Shown: one piece after another, positions 8,484 to 16,863 of the stretch | Position numbering within the stretch: position 1 is the stretch's first letter | How the letters are laid out: each line of letters starts with the position of its first letter | Assembly: GCF_028751035.1 (NCBI RefSeq) | Contig: NZ_CP063533.1 | Coordinates: forward strand, 1,488,001 to 1,552,000 | Direction of reading: 5' to 3' | DNA: 64,000 bases | From: Helicobacter winghamensis ATCC BAA-430 | GTDB lineage: Bacteria > Campylobacterota > Campylobacteria > Campylobacterales > Helicobacteraceae | Made by a program: the position numbers and the translations under genes | Notes under the pieces: model-generated | Database searches by the model: none | Told to the model about the DNA's origin: nothing | The model's input: only the letters and a program-made list of their open reading frames with translations

Positions 8484-9494
8484 ATGCTAGATAGACTCCA
8501 AAACACAGAACTAAATCTTGATTTAAACGCAAAACTTCTTGCGACTAGAACTTGCAATTATCAAGCCATAACGCCAACGCAAATCCAGCAAATCCGTCAA
8601 GAAAATAAAGAACTCTGCGCCCTTTTAAACACTCAAATTGCACGCCCTTTTAGCTTTAGCGTAGAATCCTTTTATTTTCTTTTGCACTCTCTCTCTAAGC
8701 ATTATAAAATCGCTCTTGCCCTAAGTAGCCACAACCTTCTTTATCAAGCCTATTTACTCTTAGAAGAGAGCAATATTATCCCCTTACTTCCTGATTCTAC
8801 ACTTGGTTATATCACACAAGCCACCTTGCAAAACGCCTTAGATAATGGCGCAGATTGTTTCATAATCCCTCATATTAATGAAGACATTCTAACACAAAAT
8901 CCCCTAGAATATTTACCAGAGAATGTGCTAAAAATTGTGGATATTAGCTACACAATTCCTTTAAATCTACCTTTGCCAAAGGCGGATTTACTGCTTGTAA
9001 ATGGAGAGAATTTAGGAATAATGCGCCCCTTTGGAATCATAGCTTCCAATAATTCAAGTTTTTATGGGTTACCTAGCGTTTATTTAGAAATTCAAAATCT
9101 CTATGCAGTTTTTAAAGAAGCAATTTTAAGCAAACAAGCAAATACACAAGATCTTTCACAAAGCTTCTTCCATTGTCTTCAAGCAAGTTTAAAAGAACAA
9201 TGCTACTGCTTCTATCAAAGCCCAAAAAACACTTTGTGCTTAGGACTAAAAGGCATTAAGGCTAGAAATCTTATTCAAAGCCTTATGTTTGATGGAATCC
9301 ATATTATCAATGGGCAAGAATGCTTATTTGGCTTTAGTCAGCCTTCTTTTGTCTTGCGCTTAATGGGCTATAAAGAAGCGCAAGCAAGAGAGCTAATTAG
9401 TCTTAGCTTTTTAGAAATATCCCCTAGTCTTATTCCACAAATTGCGCAAAAAATTGCTCAAAAATATCTCCAACTAATCAAACTTCAATCCTAA
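8484..9494 (+). CDS. Degenerate NifS-like (class V aminotransferase fold) protein in the sel cluster
   Basis: A 336-aa protein that follows the layout of group I cysteine desulfurases without their catalytic residues. SSHNLLYQAYLLLEESN matches the place of the NifS EHPAVLEP segment, and QPSFVLRLMGYKEAQARELI matches the C-terminal SHVLRALG region. The PLP lysine (normally SxHKxxGPKGxG) is replaced by NGENLGIMRPFGI, with no Lys. The N-terminal part is shorter than in real desulfurases. It lies between selB and moeA with 10-base gaps and good AAGGA sites, so it is expressed with them. A role as a scaffold or selenium/sulfur carrier partner is possible but is inference. Confidence 0.6.
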   Translation: MLDRLQNTELNLDLNAKLLATRTCNYQAITPTQIQQIRQENKELCALLNTQIARPFSFSVESFYFLLHSLSKHYKIALALSSHNLLYQAYLLLEESNIIPLLPDSTLGYITQATLQNALDNGADCFIIPHINEDILTQNPLEYLPENVLKIVDISYTIPLNLPLPKADLLLVNGENLGIMRPFGIIASNNSSFYGLPSVYLEIQNLYAVFKEAILSKQANTQDLSQSFFHCLQASLKEQCYCFYQSPKNTLCLGLKGIKARNLIQSLMFDGIHIINGQECLFGFSQPSFVLRLMGYKEAQARELISLSFLEISPSLIPQIAQKIAQKYLQLIKLQS

Positions 9495-9503
9495 AGGAAT
9501 CCT

Positions 9504-10733
9504 ATGCAAACTCTAAAAGAAGCAAAAATAACTCTCTATAATATTGCTAAAGAATATCAAAATAAAAATAAAGAAATTTTGCCTCTTTTGCAAGCACAAA
9601 ATAAAATTCTAGCTTGTGATATTTATGCTGCAAAATCTCTCCCTAGTTTTGATAATAGCGCAATGGACGGATATGCACTAAATCTTAAAAATGCGGGCAA
9701 AACCTTAAAAATACAAACAAGCATTTTTGCAGGTGATTGCCAAGCAATCACACTAGAGCCACACGCGTGTGCGAAAATTATGACAGGGGCTAGGATTCCA
9801 CAAGGGGCGGATTGTATTGTGCCTTTTGAAGAGATTGAGGGGGGATTTAACAACACTTCACAAATCACCGCGCCACAAAATCTAAAGCTCTTTGCAAACA
9901 TTAGAAAAGAAGGCGAAGAAATAATGCAAGGCTCTTTGCTTTTAGAAAAAGGAGTGCAACTAACTTGCGATAGACTAACACTTCTTGCAACACAGGGAAT
10001 TAGCAATGCATCTGTGTTTAGCCCACTAGAGATTGCAATTTTTACAAGCGGAAATGAGCTAAAAGAACCTTGGGAACCAGCAAATGCTTCTGAAATCTAC
10101 AATTCAAACGCTACAATGGTGCAAAGCACCTTGCAATCTTTGCATTTTAAAAGCAAATATTGTGGAATCTTAAAAGATGATTTTAGCGCAGTGGAGCTTG
10201 CCTTACAGACTCCCAGTGATGTGATTTTTACAACTGGTGGTGCTAGCAAGGGAGAGGCAGACTTTATCCGCCAAGCTTTAGTGCAAAGTGGAGCAACACT
10301 TTTAATTGAGAGAGTGGATATTAAGCCCGGCAAGCCTATTATGGTTGCACATTTTAAAGGTAAATTTATTGTCGCGCTTCCGGGAAATCCCTTAGCTAGT
10401 AGCGTAATGCTTAGAGTGCTTATTCTTCCATTTTTAGCACAACTTAGTGGAGCAAATGCGCATTATCCAAGCCCTATTATCTTAAAAGCAAGCACACCAT
10501 TAAAGCGCAAAGCACGCGCTGAAGTGCTTTTAGCTAAAATACAAAATGACTCCATAAGCTTCACAAAAGGCGGTAAATATGGCTCTGGAGAAGTTACACC
10601 AATGGCGCAAAGTGATGCGCTTGTGATTTTAGATTCCAACTTCACAGAAATTAAAGAAGGTGATTTGCTAAAAGTCTTGCCCTTTTACGCCCCTTTTAAC
10701 ACAATAGAGCAAGAATGTATTAATCGCTTATAA
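9504..10733 (+). CDS. moeA: Molybdopterin molybdenumtransferase MoeA
   Basis: Inserts molybdate into adenylylated molybdopterin, the last common step of molybdenum cofactor synthesis; cytoplasmic, 409 aa. Family marks are SLPSFDNSAMDGYAL near residue 50, the MTGARIPQGADCIVPFEE segment, FTSGNEL, TTGGASKGEADF and RVDIKPGKPIMVA plus ALPGNPLAS. The C-terminal beta domain is present. It ends the sel-NifS-like-moeA run and overlaps the stop of the convergent antiporter gene by 6 bases. Its position with selA-selB suggests joint service to a seleno-molybdoenzyme. Confidence 0.95.
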   Translation: MQTLKEAKITLYNIAKEYQNKNKEILPLLQAQNKILACDIYAAKSLPSFDNSAMDGYALNLKNAGKTLKIQTSIFAGDCQAITLEPHACAKIMTGARIPQGADCIVPFEEIEGGFNNTSQITAPQNLKLFANIRKEGEEIMQGSLLLEKGVQLTCDRLTLLATQGISNASVFSPLEIAIFTSGNELKEPWEPANASEIYNSNATMVQSTLQSLHFKSKYCGILKDDFSAVELALQTPSDVIFTTGGASKGEADFIRQALVQSGATLLIERVDIKPGKPIMVAHFKGKFIVALPGNPLASSVMLRVLILPFLAQLSGANAHYPSPIILKASTPLKRKARAEVLLAKIQNDSISFTKGGKYGSGEVTPMAQSDALVILDSNFTEIKEGDLLKVLPFYAPFNTIEQECINRL

Positions 10734-12236
10734 ACTTAAAATATTTTTTCTAAATACTCTTTTATAAAGCCAAAATAGCGTGATTAAAGCTGGGATTCCA
10801 AAAATATATCCCGCTAGCACATTATCAAAATACCCTGCAATCCCAAAAGAAAGCAACGCGATAAAAGCAACACTTGTAACATAAGGGAATTGCGTTATAA
10901 AATGGCTATGCACGGAGCAACCCGCCCCTGTGGCTGATAAAATTGTCGTATCAGAAATCGGTGATGCGTGATCCCCATACACAGCACCAGATAGCACAGC
11001 GCACACAGAGAGATTTAAACTCACATCATTACTTAGCGCAATCCCAGCTCCAATAGGTAACATAATTGCAAATGTCCCCCAACTAGTGCCTGTGCAAAAA
11101 GCAATAAAACTTGAAGCAAGGAATAAAATTAATGGAATAAAAATTTGTGGAGAGAGTGAGCCATTGCTTAAAAACTCTTTGCTTAAATTTGCTAGATACA
11201 CACCTGTTTGCAAATCTCCTTTAATCACAGGACCAATCGCCCAAGCAAAAATTAAAATCAAATTTGCAGGTAACATTAGCAAAAAGCCATCTTTAATAAT
11301 CAACCAATACTCATTTGCCAAGATTCTATTAAACGCTAAAACCACTGCCACAAAAAGCGCGCAAGCTCCACCCCAAAATAGAGCAAATCCCGTTTGAGCT
11401 TCTGAAAGCATTGCGATAAAATCAAGATTTCCTACAACTCTATATCCACTATAAAAAATAAAAAATCCCACAAATATAAACAACGCTCCAAGTGGCAAGA
11501 GTAAAAGCCACATACTTCCACCACTATGCTCTTTTATCTCTTCAAACTCCTGCACGCCAGCATTTTGGTATTTTACCATTTGAGGCAAATTGATTTGCCA
11601 AAGGATTGTCAAAAACACTCCAAGCAAGGCAAACCACGCATAAAAATTTCCCATAATACTATTTGCTAACACACTAAAACTCTTATCCACTCCAAAAATA
11701 CCGCCCATAATCCCTAAAATATATGCTCCCCAGCTAGAAATTGGCATTAAAATACAAATCGGCGCAGAAGTAGAATCTATAATATAGGCTAAACGCTCTC
11801 TACTAGAATGATTCACATCATTTAGCGGACGCGCGATTTGCCCAACACTTAAAGCATTAAAGTAATCATCAATAAAAATCACAATTCCAGCAATAAACGC
11901 TAAAAACTCTGAACTCCTAGGGCTATTAACCTTCTCTCTAGCCCAAGCAACAAATGCTGCAATCCCACCAGAACATTTCATAAGCTCTGTTAAAACTCCA
12001 AGCATTATTAAAAAACCAAAGACATAAATTGCTGAACTTTGCACTTCTCCATCACTATAAAAGACAGAAGAAATCCTTTGGGATACATAGCCAAAAACAC
12101 CCAAAATACTATCTTGTAGCATAAAGCCAGCAATAACAATTCCTGCAAAAAGCGAAAGCACCACGCGCTTTGTAATAAAAACTAAAACAATCACCACAAG
12201 TGGCACAACAAGGCTTAAAGCAGAATCTGCATACAT
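10728..12236 (-). CDS. NhaC-family Na+/H+ antiporter
   Basis: Inner-membrane transporter of 502 aa with about 11-12 hydrophobic segments. Family-like stretches include IVIFIDDYFNALSVGQIARPLND, with acidic residues in the membrane, STSAPICILMPISSWGAYI, and the later FCTGTSWGTFAIMLPIG and GDHASPISDTTILSATGAGC. These fit the NhaC superfamily that exchanges Na+ for protons or, in some members, organic anions. The substrate cannot be fixed from sequence. The ATG has AAGGAG at a 5-base spacing. It is monocistronic and convergent with moeA. Confidence 0.88.
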   Translation of the reverse strand: MYADSALSLVVPLVVIVLVFITKRVVLSLFAGIVIAGFMLQDSILGVFGYVSQRISSVFYSDGEVQSSAIYVFGFLIMLGVLTELMKCSGGIAAFVAWAREKVNSPRSSEFLAFIAGIVIFIDDYFNALSVGQIARPLNDVNHSSRERLAYIIDSTSAPICILMPISSWGAYILGIMGGIFGVDKSFSVLANSIMGNFYAWFALLGVFLTILWQINLPQMVKYQNAGVQEFEEIKEHSGGSMWLLLLPLGALFIFVGFFIFYSGYRVVGNLDFIAMLSEAQTGFALFWGGACALFVAVVLAFNRILANEYWLIIKDGFLLMLPANLILIFAWAIGPVIKGDLQTGVYLANLSKEFLSNGSLSPQIFIPLILFLASSFIAFCTGTSWGTFAIMLPIGAGIALSNDVSLNLSVCAVLSGAVYGDHASPISDTTILSATGAGCSVHSHFITQFPYVTSVAFIALLSFGIAGYFDNVLAGYIFGIPALITLFWLYKRVFRKNILSL

Positions 12237-12317
12237 TTTTGCTCCTTTTAAAGGCGCAATTCTAACCTATTTATATGCTTGTTTTCAAGCTTTAATACAC
12301 TATAAAACTTTCACAAA

Positions 12318-14960
12318 TCACCCCGTATTTCTAATCCCCTGTGCAATTCCAACAATGGTTGTAACAATCTGTTTAGCAATGCGTTCCTTTTGTTCAGCAT
12401 AATGCGCTTCTTTATAAGCACGCATTAAATGTAATTGAAAGAAACTAAGACTTGTTAAAAATGGCTTTCTTAACAAAATGGATTCTTGGATAAGCTTCTC
12501 GCTTGCCAGCAAATGCTCTTCGTTGCGCACATATAACAACCACTCTAGCGTGCGATGATATTCTTCTTCAATCATCTGCCAAATTTTTTCTCTTAATTCT
12601 ACATTCTCTACAAAAGCATTGTAACGCTTTGCAATATCTAAATCCACTTTCAAAAATGCTTGCGAGATATTATCAATCGTGGTTTTAAAAAACAAATTTC
12701 CTTGATAGCATTGTCTTAAAAACTCCTTCTCTCCACATTCTTTAAATGCTGCTTCTAAGCCACTTCCCAAACCATACCAAGCAGGGATAATTGCCCTATT
12801 TTGCGTCCAAGCAAATACCCAAGGAATCGCGCGCAAATCCTCTACATTTTGTGTATCCTTACGCTTACTAGGACGCGAACCTATGTTTAATTGCTGGATA
12901 AAATAAATAGGCGTGGCACTTTTAAAATACTCTATAAATCCTTGTGTTTCATACACTAATTTCCGATAGGCTTTATAAGATTCCGTGCTAATTATCTGTA
13001 AAATTGGCTCAAAATCAACCCCACCTTGTTCAAACTTCATCTTAAACTTATCATACACAGACTTTTTAAGCAAGGTTGCAAGCGCACTTTCAAAATTAGA
13101 TTCCGCCTTTTTAGGATTTAAATATTTCTCGCTAATCACTTCCCCTTGTTCTGTAGTTTTTAAAAAACCAGCAACACTATTTGTTGGCGATGAAAGCAGC
13201 GCGTCTTCTAATGCACCACCTCCACGACTCACACTTCCACCTCTTCCGTGAAATAGTCTAAACTTAATTTTTAGCTCATCTTCTAAAGCAATCAAATTCC
13301 CAATAGCTTGTTTTAGTGAATAATTGCTAGCAAAAATCCCTCCATCTTTACTAGAGTCTGAATAACCAATCATAATTTCTTGGTAATTTTTGCGCGATTG
13401 TAGATATTCTGCATAATGGGGATTTGCGCATAACTCTCGCAAGATTGCTGGCGCAGATTCCAAATCTCCAATAGTTTCAAAAAGTGGTGAAATAGAAATG
13501 CGCGTTTTTTTGCCCTTGCGCCACAATCCACTTTGTTTTGCAAACCAAAGCACACAAAGCAAGTCATTTGCACTTTGGCACATTGAAATAATGCAAGAAT
13601 CAATAATATTATCACTAATCCTATCCTTTGCCCATTTAAAATTTACAAAGGCTAAAATTGTTTCTTGTGTCTGTGTGCTTAACTTCCCATAAAGCGTGTT
13701 TAAATCAAGCAATGGCGCATCAAGAGCAGTGTTTAAAATCTTTGTGCGCTCACTTTGCGGTAAAAGCAACAAATCCCCTTGTACATAACCCAAATGCGAA
13801 AAAATCTCTGCTAAGGCATTCCAAAACACATCTCTATGCTGACGAAAATCTAATTGCATTAAATGGAATCCTGCTAAAATTGCCAAGTTTTTTAACTCTT
13901 TTAGATAAATACTGCTGCGCTCATCAAGAGATTCTATCATCATATCAATATCTTTTATAAACTCCTTTGCATTAGCATACATATAAAGCTTATTTTCATT
14001 TAAAGCACTTTGGGGCAAGTTTAGTGCTAGGATTCTGTTTTCAAGTTTTTGTCGCATACAAGTGAGCTTTGCACGAAATGGCTCTTGTAAGAAAAGTTTT
14101 TTTGCCATAGAATCTAAATGTTCTTTTTCTGTCTCTAAGCTCTCCAAAAGCGCCTGTGAAGGCGCAACAAATTCTTGCGCAATGGATAGCTCGCGACTTA
14201 ATTTATCAATATGTTTTAAATACTGGTGAATAATTGTTTGATGCTGGCGTTTCATTACTTCTAACATTACAGCATTTGTTACATAAGGATTTCCATCTCT
14301 ATCCCCTCCAATCCAGCTTCCAAGCCGAATGGGAGATTTTTTTAACACTTCTTTATCACCTAATTCTGCTAATGCCTCTTGCACTTCTTTTAGCACGCTA
14401 GCACCACTTCTTAAAATGGAGCTTTCCATAAAATACAGCAGATTATCTAACTCAAAAAGCACTTCAATCTTTTCACTTCTGACAATATGGCTATTCCACA
14501 GCAAATTTAAGCGGTATTTTAAATGTTCTTTTGCCTGTGTATCGCTAAATTTAAACCACGCTTCTAAATCATCACTCATTTCGTGGTAACTCTCTAAAAA
14601 AGTTCTCCGCAAAGATTCTGTGGGGTGAGCGGTAAAGACAGGATAGAATCGGATTTTTTTCAATACAGATTGAATATCTGCATTATCGTATTTTTGGGCT
14701 TTAAGCTCTGTAATTGTGGTTAAAATTGCCCCATTTTTTACTTGACTTAAACGATGCCTTTCATCAATAATATTTAAAAGCAAATGATAAAGCGTGAAAG
14801 CTTTAATAAGATTTGAAATCTCTATTGCGCTAAGAGTGTTTAAATCTATTTCTTTACCTTCTTTTAATGCCAAAAATAAGGGTAGAATCTGTGGTGCAAC
14901 CGCGTCTAATTGCTCACACATTAACGCAAAAATAAACTTAATTTCCTGCAATTTATCCAT
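12318..14960 (-). CDS. ppc: Phosphoenolpyruvate carboxylase
   Basis: Carboxylates PEP to oxaloacetate, an anaplerotic feed of the TCA cycle; cytoplasmic, 880 aa, the bacterial length. The catalytic histidine segment VFTAHPTESLRRTF is near residue 110-125. GSWIGGDRDGNPYV, GYSDSSKDGG and FHGRGGSVSRGGG (the mobile glycine loop) are all intact. The C-terminus ends in GIAQGIRNTG, the conserved QGIRNTG tail of active enzymes. It is monocistronic. Long antisense frames in this gene are coding shadows. Confidence 0.97.
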   Translation of the reverse strand: MDKLQEIKFIFALMCEQLDAVAPQILPLFLALKEGKEIDLNTLSAIEISNLIKAFTLYHLLLNIIDERHRLSQVKNGAILTTITELKAQKYDNADIQSVLKKIRFYPVFTAHPTESLRRTFLESYHEMSDDLEAWFKFSDTQAKEHLKYRLNLLWNSHIVRSEKIEVLFELDNLLYFMESSILRSGASVLKEVQEALAELGDKEVLKKSPIRLGSWIGGDRDGNPYVTNAVMLEVMKRQHQTIIHQYLKHIDKLSRELSIAQEFVAPSQALLESLETEKEHLDSMAKKLFLQEPFRAKLTCMRQKLENRILALNLPQSALNENKLYMYANAKEFIKDIDMMIESLDERSSIYLKELKNLAILAGFHLMQLDFRQHRDVFWNALAEIFSHLGYVQGDLLLLPQSERTKILNTALDAPLLDLNTLYGKLSTQTQETILAFVNFKWAKDRISDNIIDSCIISMCQSANDLLCVLWFAKQSGLWRKGKKTRISISPLFETIGDLESAPAILRELCANPHYAEYLQSRKNYQEIMIGYSDSSKDGGIFASNYSLKQAIGNLIALEDELKIKFRLFHGRGGSVSRGGGALEDALLSSPTNSVAGFLKTTEQGEVISEKYLNPKKAESNFESALATLLKKSVYDKFKMKFEQGGVDFEPILQIISTESYKAYRKLVYETQGFIEYFKSATPIYFIQQLNIGSRPSKRKDTQNVEDLRAIPWVFAWTQNRAIIPAWYGLGSGLEAAFKECGEKEFLRQCYQGNLFFKTTIDNISQAFLKVDLDIAKRYNAFVENVELREKIWQMIEEEYHRTLEWLLYVRNEEHLLASEKLIQESILLRKPFLTSLSFFQLHLMRAYKEAHYAEQKERIAKQIVTTIVGIAQGIRNTG

Positions 14961-15076
14961 TTGCGATTCCTTTTACCTAAAATTTACAAGAATTATAACG
15001 CTTTTATGTAAAATCCTTGAAAAATTTATATTAAAACTTTAAAGTTTTTATAAGTCTCACTAAAACTTTAAGCTGG

Positions 15077-15082
15077 TAAAAT
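15077..15082 (+). promoter_or_regulatory. -10 box of argD
   Basis: TAAAAT lies 28 bases before the argD ATG in the 149-base gap between divergent ppc and argD, in T-rich context, with AAGG before the start codon. Confidence 0.4.
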
Positions 15083-15109
15083 GCTCCAAATTTCTTTACA
15101 AGGCTTTTT

Positions 15110-16303
15110 ATGAATGCACAAACCCTAAAACAAATGGATTTAGATTATGTTCTACACACTTATGCACGCAATTATGTGCATTTTGTGCGTGGAAGTGGCG
15201 CGCGTTTATTTGATGAAATGGGTAAGGATTATATTGACTTTGGCTCTGGGATTGCTGTGTGCAGTGTGGGACACGGCAATAAACGCCTAGCAGACGCGCT
15301 TTATAAACAAGCACAAAACCTAATTCACACTTCTAATCTCTATCTTATAGAACCACAAGCAAAACTTGCAAAAAAGCTTGTGGAATTAAGCGGATATGAT
15401 ATGCGCGTATTTTTTGCAAACTCTGGTGCAGAAGCCAATGAAGGAGCATTAAAGATTGCTAGAAAGTTTGGCGAAGTCAATGGCGAGCTAAAACGCTATC
15501 AAATCATCACTTTAGATTCTTCTTTTCACGGACGCACCATTAGCACACTAAAAGCCACTGGGCAAGATAAAATGCACAATTACTTTGGTCCTTTTCCTGA
15601 TGGCTTTGTATATGCAAAAGATTTAAACGATATTCCAAACAAAATTAGCAATGTAACTTGTGCTGTGCTTTTAGAGCTTGTTCAAGGCGAAGGGGGAATC
15701 ACACCTTTTAACAAGCAAGAAGTGCAAGATTTAGCAAAACTTTTAAAAGAAAAAAACATTCTCTTAATGGTTGATGAAGTGCAAACTGGGATTTACAGAA
15801 GCGGAGAGCTTTTTGCCTCCCAAGCATATGGAATCACACCTGATGTTATTACCACAGCAAAAGGGCTTGCAGGGGGCGTTCCAATCGGTGCAGTGCTAAC
15901 AAGCCTAAAGGATATTTTCTCACCAAGTGATCACGGAAGCACTTTTGGCGGAAACTTCCTATCCACTGCTGCTGCCTTAGAAGTGCTAGAGATTTTAAGC
16001 GCGCTTAAGGCAAGTGGAGAGCTTGATAAAACAATCGCGTATTTTTCAAAAAAACTCCAAGATTTACAAAAAAACCATAGCGCGATTTTCACACAAGAAG
16101 TTGGCTTAGGGCTTATGCGTGGGCTTAGAGTAAGAGATGCAGAAACTTTAAGTGCATTTTTGGAATCTAGTTTTAACAATGGAGTTTTAGTGTTAAAAAG
16201 CGGCAAAAACACAGCACGCTTTTTACCAAGCCTTACTATCACAAAAGAAGAAATTGATTTAGGTTTTGAACGCTTAGAATTCACTTTAAAAGATATTTAT
16301 TAA
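15110..16303 (+). CDS. argD: Acetylornithine aminotransferase ArgD
   Basis: PLP-dependent class III aminotransferase of arginine synthesis (and possibly lysine succinyl-diaminopimelate transamination), 397 aa. It shows the start YARNYVHFVRGSGARLFDE, the FANSGAEANEGALKIAR loop, FHGRT, VDEVQTGIYRSG with the PLP-ring Asp, and the Schiff-base lysine in ITTAKGLAGGVPIGA. It stands alone between divergent ppc and a convergent cytochrome gene, so arginine genes are scattered in this genome. Confidence 0.93.
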   Translation: MNAQTLKQMDLDYVLHTYARNYVHFVRGSGARLFDEMGKDYIDFGSGIAVCSVGHGNKRLADALYKQAQNLIHTSNLYLIEPQAKLAKKLVELSGYDMRVFFANSGAEANEGALKIARKFGEVNGELKRYQIITLDSSFHGRTISTLKATGQDKMHNYFGPFPDGFVYAKDLNDIPNKISNVTCAVLLELVQGEGGITPFNKQEVQDLAKLLKEKNILLMVDEVQTGIYRSGELFASQAYGITPDVITTAKGLAGGVPIGAVLTSLKDIFSPSDHGSTFGGNFLSTAAALEVLEILSALKASGELDKTIAYFSKKLQDLQKNHSAIFTQEVGLGLMRGLRVRDAETLSAFLESSFNNGVLVLKSGKNTARFLPSLTITKEEIDLGFERLEFTLKDIY

Positions 16304-16314
16304 TTTAAATTCCA

Positions 16315-16335
16315 ATAGCACCTTTTTGGTGCTAT
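16315..16335. terminator. Hairpin between convergent argD and cytochrome genes
   Basis: A perfect 8-base stem (ATAGCACC / GGTGCTAT) with a TTTTT loop fills the 35-base gap between two converging stop codons. It is symmetrical, so it could end transcripts on both strands, though no long U tract follows. Confidence 0.55.
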
Positions 16336-16338
16336 CCC

Positions 16339-16854
16339 CTACTCCATCTCCTTATGCCCTAAATCTGTAATATACTCTGCTAGTTGTTTGATTTCTTCTT
16401 TAGTGTATTGGTATTCATCCATTACTGCAAACATAATAAAGTTATTTCCCGGTGTTCCTCCTTTATCACTTGCATAATCAATAAGTCTTTGATACACATA
16501 ATCTTTTAGCATTGCACCAATAAGTTGTGTTTCTCTACCTCCAGGTGGAGCTTTTAATCCATTTGCTCCATGACAGATAGAACAATTTTGTTTATATTCT
16601 TTACTAGGATTAAAATTGTCTTTTGCTTGTGCAAGATTTAAACTTCCTAATAAACATAATCCTAAAAAAGAAGTTAGTGTTGTTTTAAAGACTTCATAGG
16701 AAGTCTTTTTGTTTTGTTTGTTGATTTGTTTAACTTGTTTTATTTGTTGTTTGCTTTGTTTATTTTGTTGTAAAGCCTGCTGTATTTGATAGCTTAGACT
16801 TTTGTTTTGTTTTATTTGTTTCTCTTGTTGTAAAGTTAGTATTATTCTTTGCAT
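16339..16854 (-). CDS. Small periplasmic c-type cytochrome with Gln/Lys/Asn-rich N-terminal extension
   Basis: Single-heme cytochrome c, 171 aa. The heme-attachment motif CSICH lies at residues 91-95, and a downstream Met in IMFAVMDEY may be the sixth ligand. A normal signal peptide core (SFLGLCLLGSLNLAQA, cleavage about residue 77) is preceded by about 50 residues made almost only of Q, K, N, I and S. That extension is really translated, because AAGGAG stands at a proper distance before the ATG and no other good start exists. The start follows the autotransporter stop by 9 bases, so the two share a transcript. The mature domain (about 94 residues) resembles electron carriers; a link to the autotransporter is unexplained. 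Confidence 0.8.
   Translation of the reverse strand: MQRIILTLQQEKQIKQNKSLSYQIQQALQQNKQSKQQIKQVKQINKQNKKTSYEVFKTTLTSFLGLCLLGSLNLAQAKDNFNPSKEYKQNCSICHGANGLKAPPGGRETQLIGAMLKDYVYQRLIDYASDKGGTPGNNFIMFAVMDEYQYTKEEIKQLAEYITDLGHKEME
16684..16830 (-). repeat. Low-complexity TTTGTT-rich tract encoding the Q/K/N extension
   Basis: On the plus strand the stretch is built from irregular copies of TTGTTT and TTTGTT, so the protein reads CAA/AAA/AAT codons. The copies are imperfect and not in strict tandem. Such tracts can change length by slippage in units of three without breaking the frame. Confidence 0.6.
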
Positions 16855-16863
16855 TTTCTCTCC

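Noticed and set aside
12985-13960. Several open frames antisense to ppc
   Set aside because: They mirror codon usage of the intact PEP carboxylase gene and carry no family motif.
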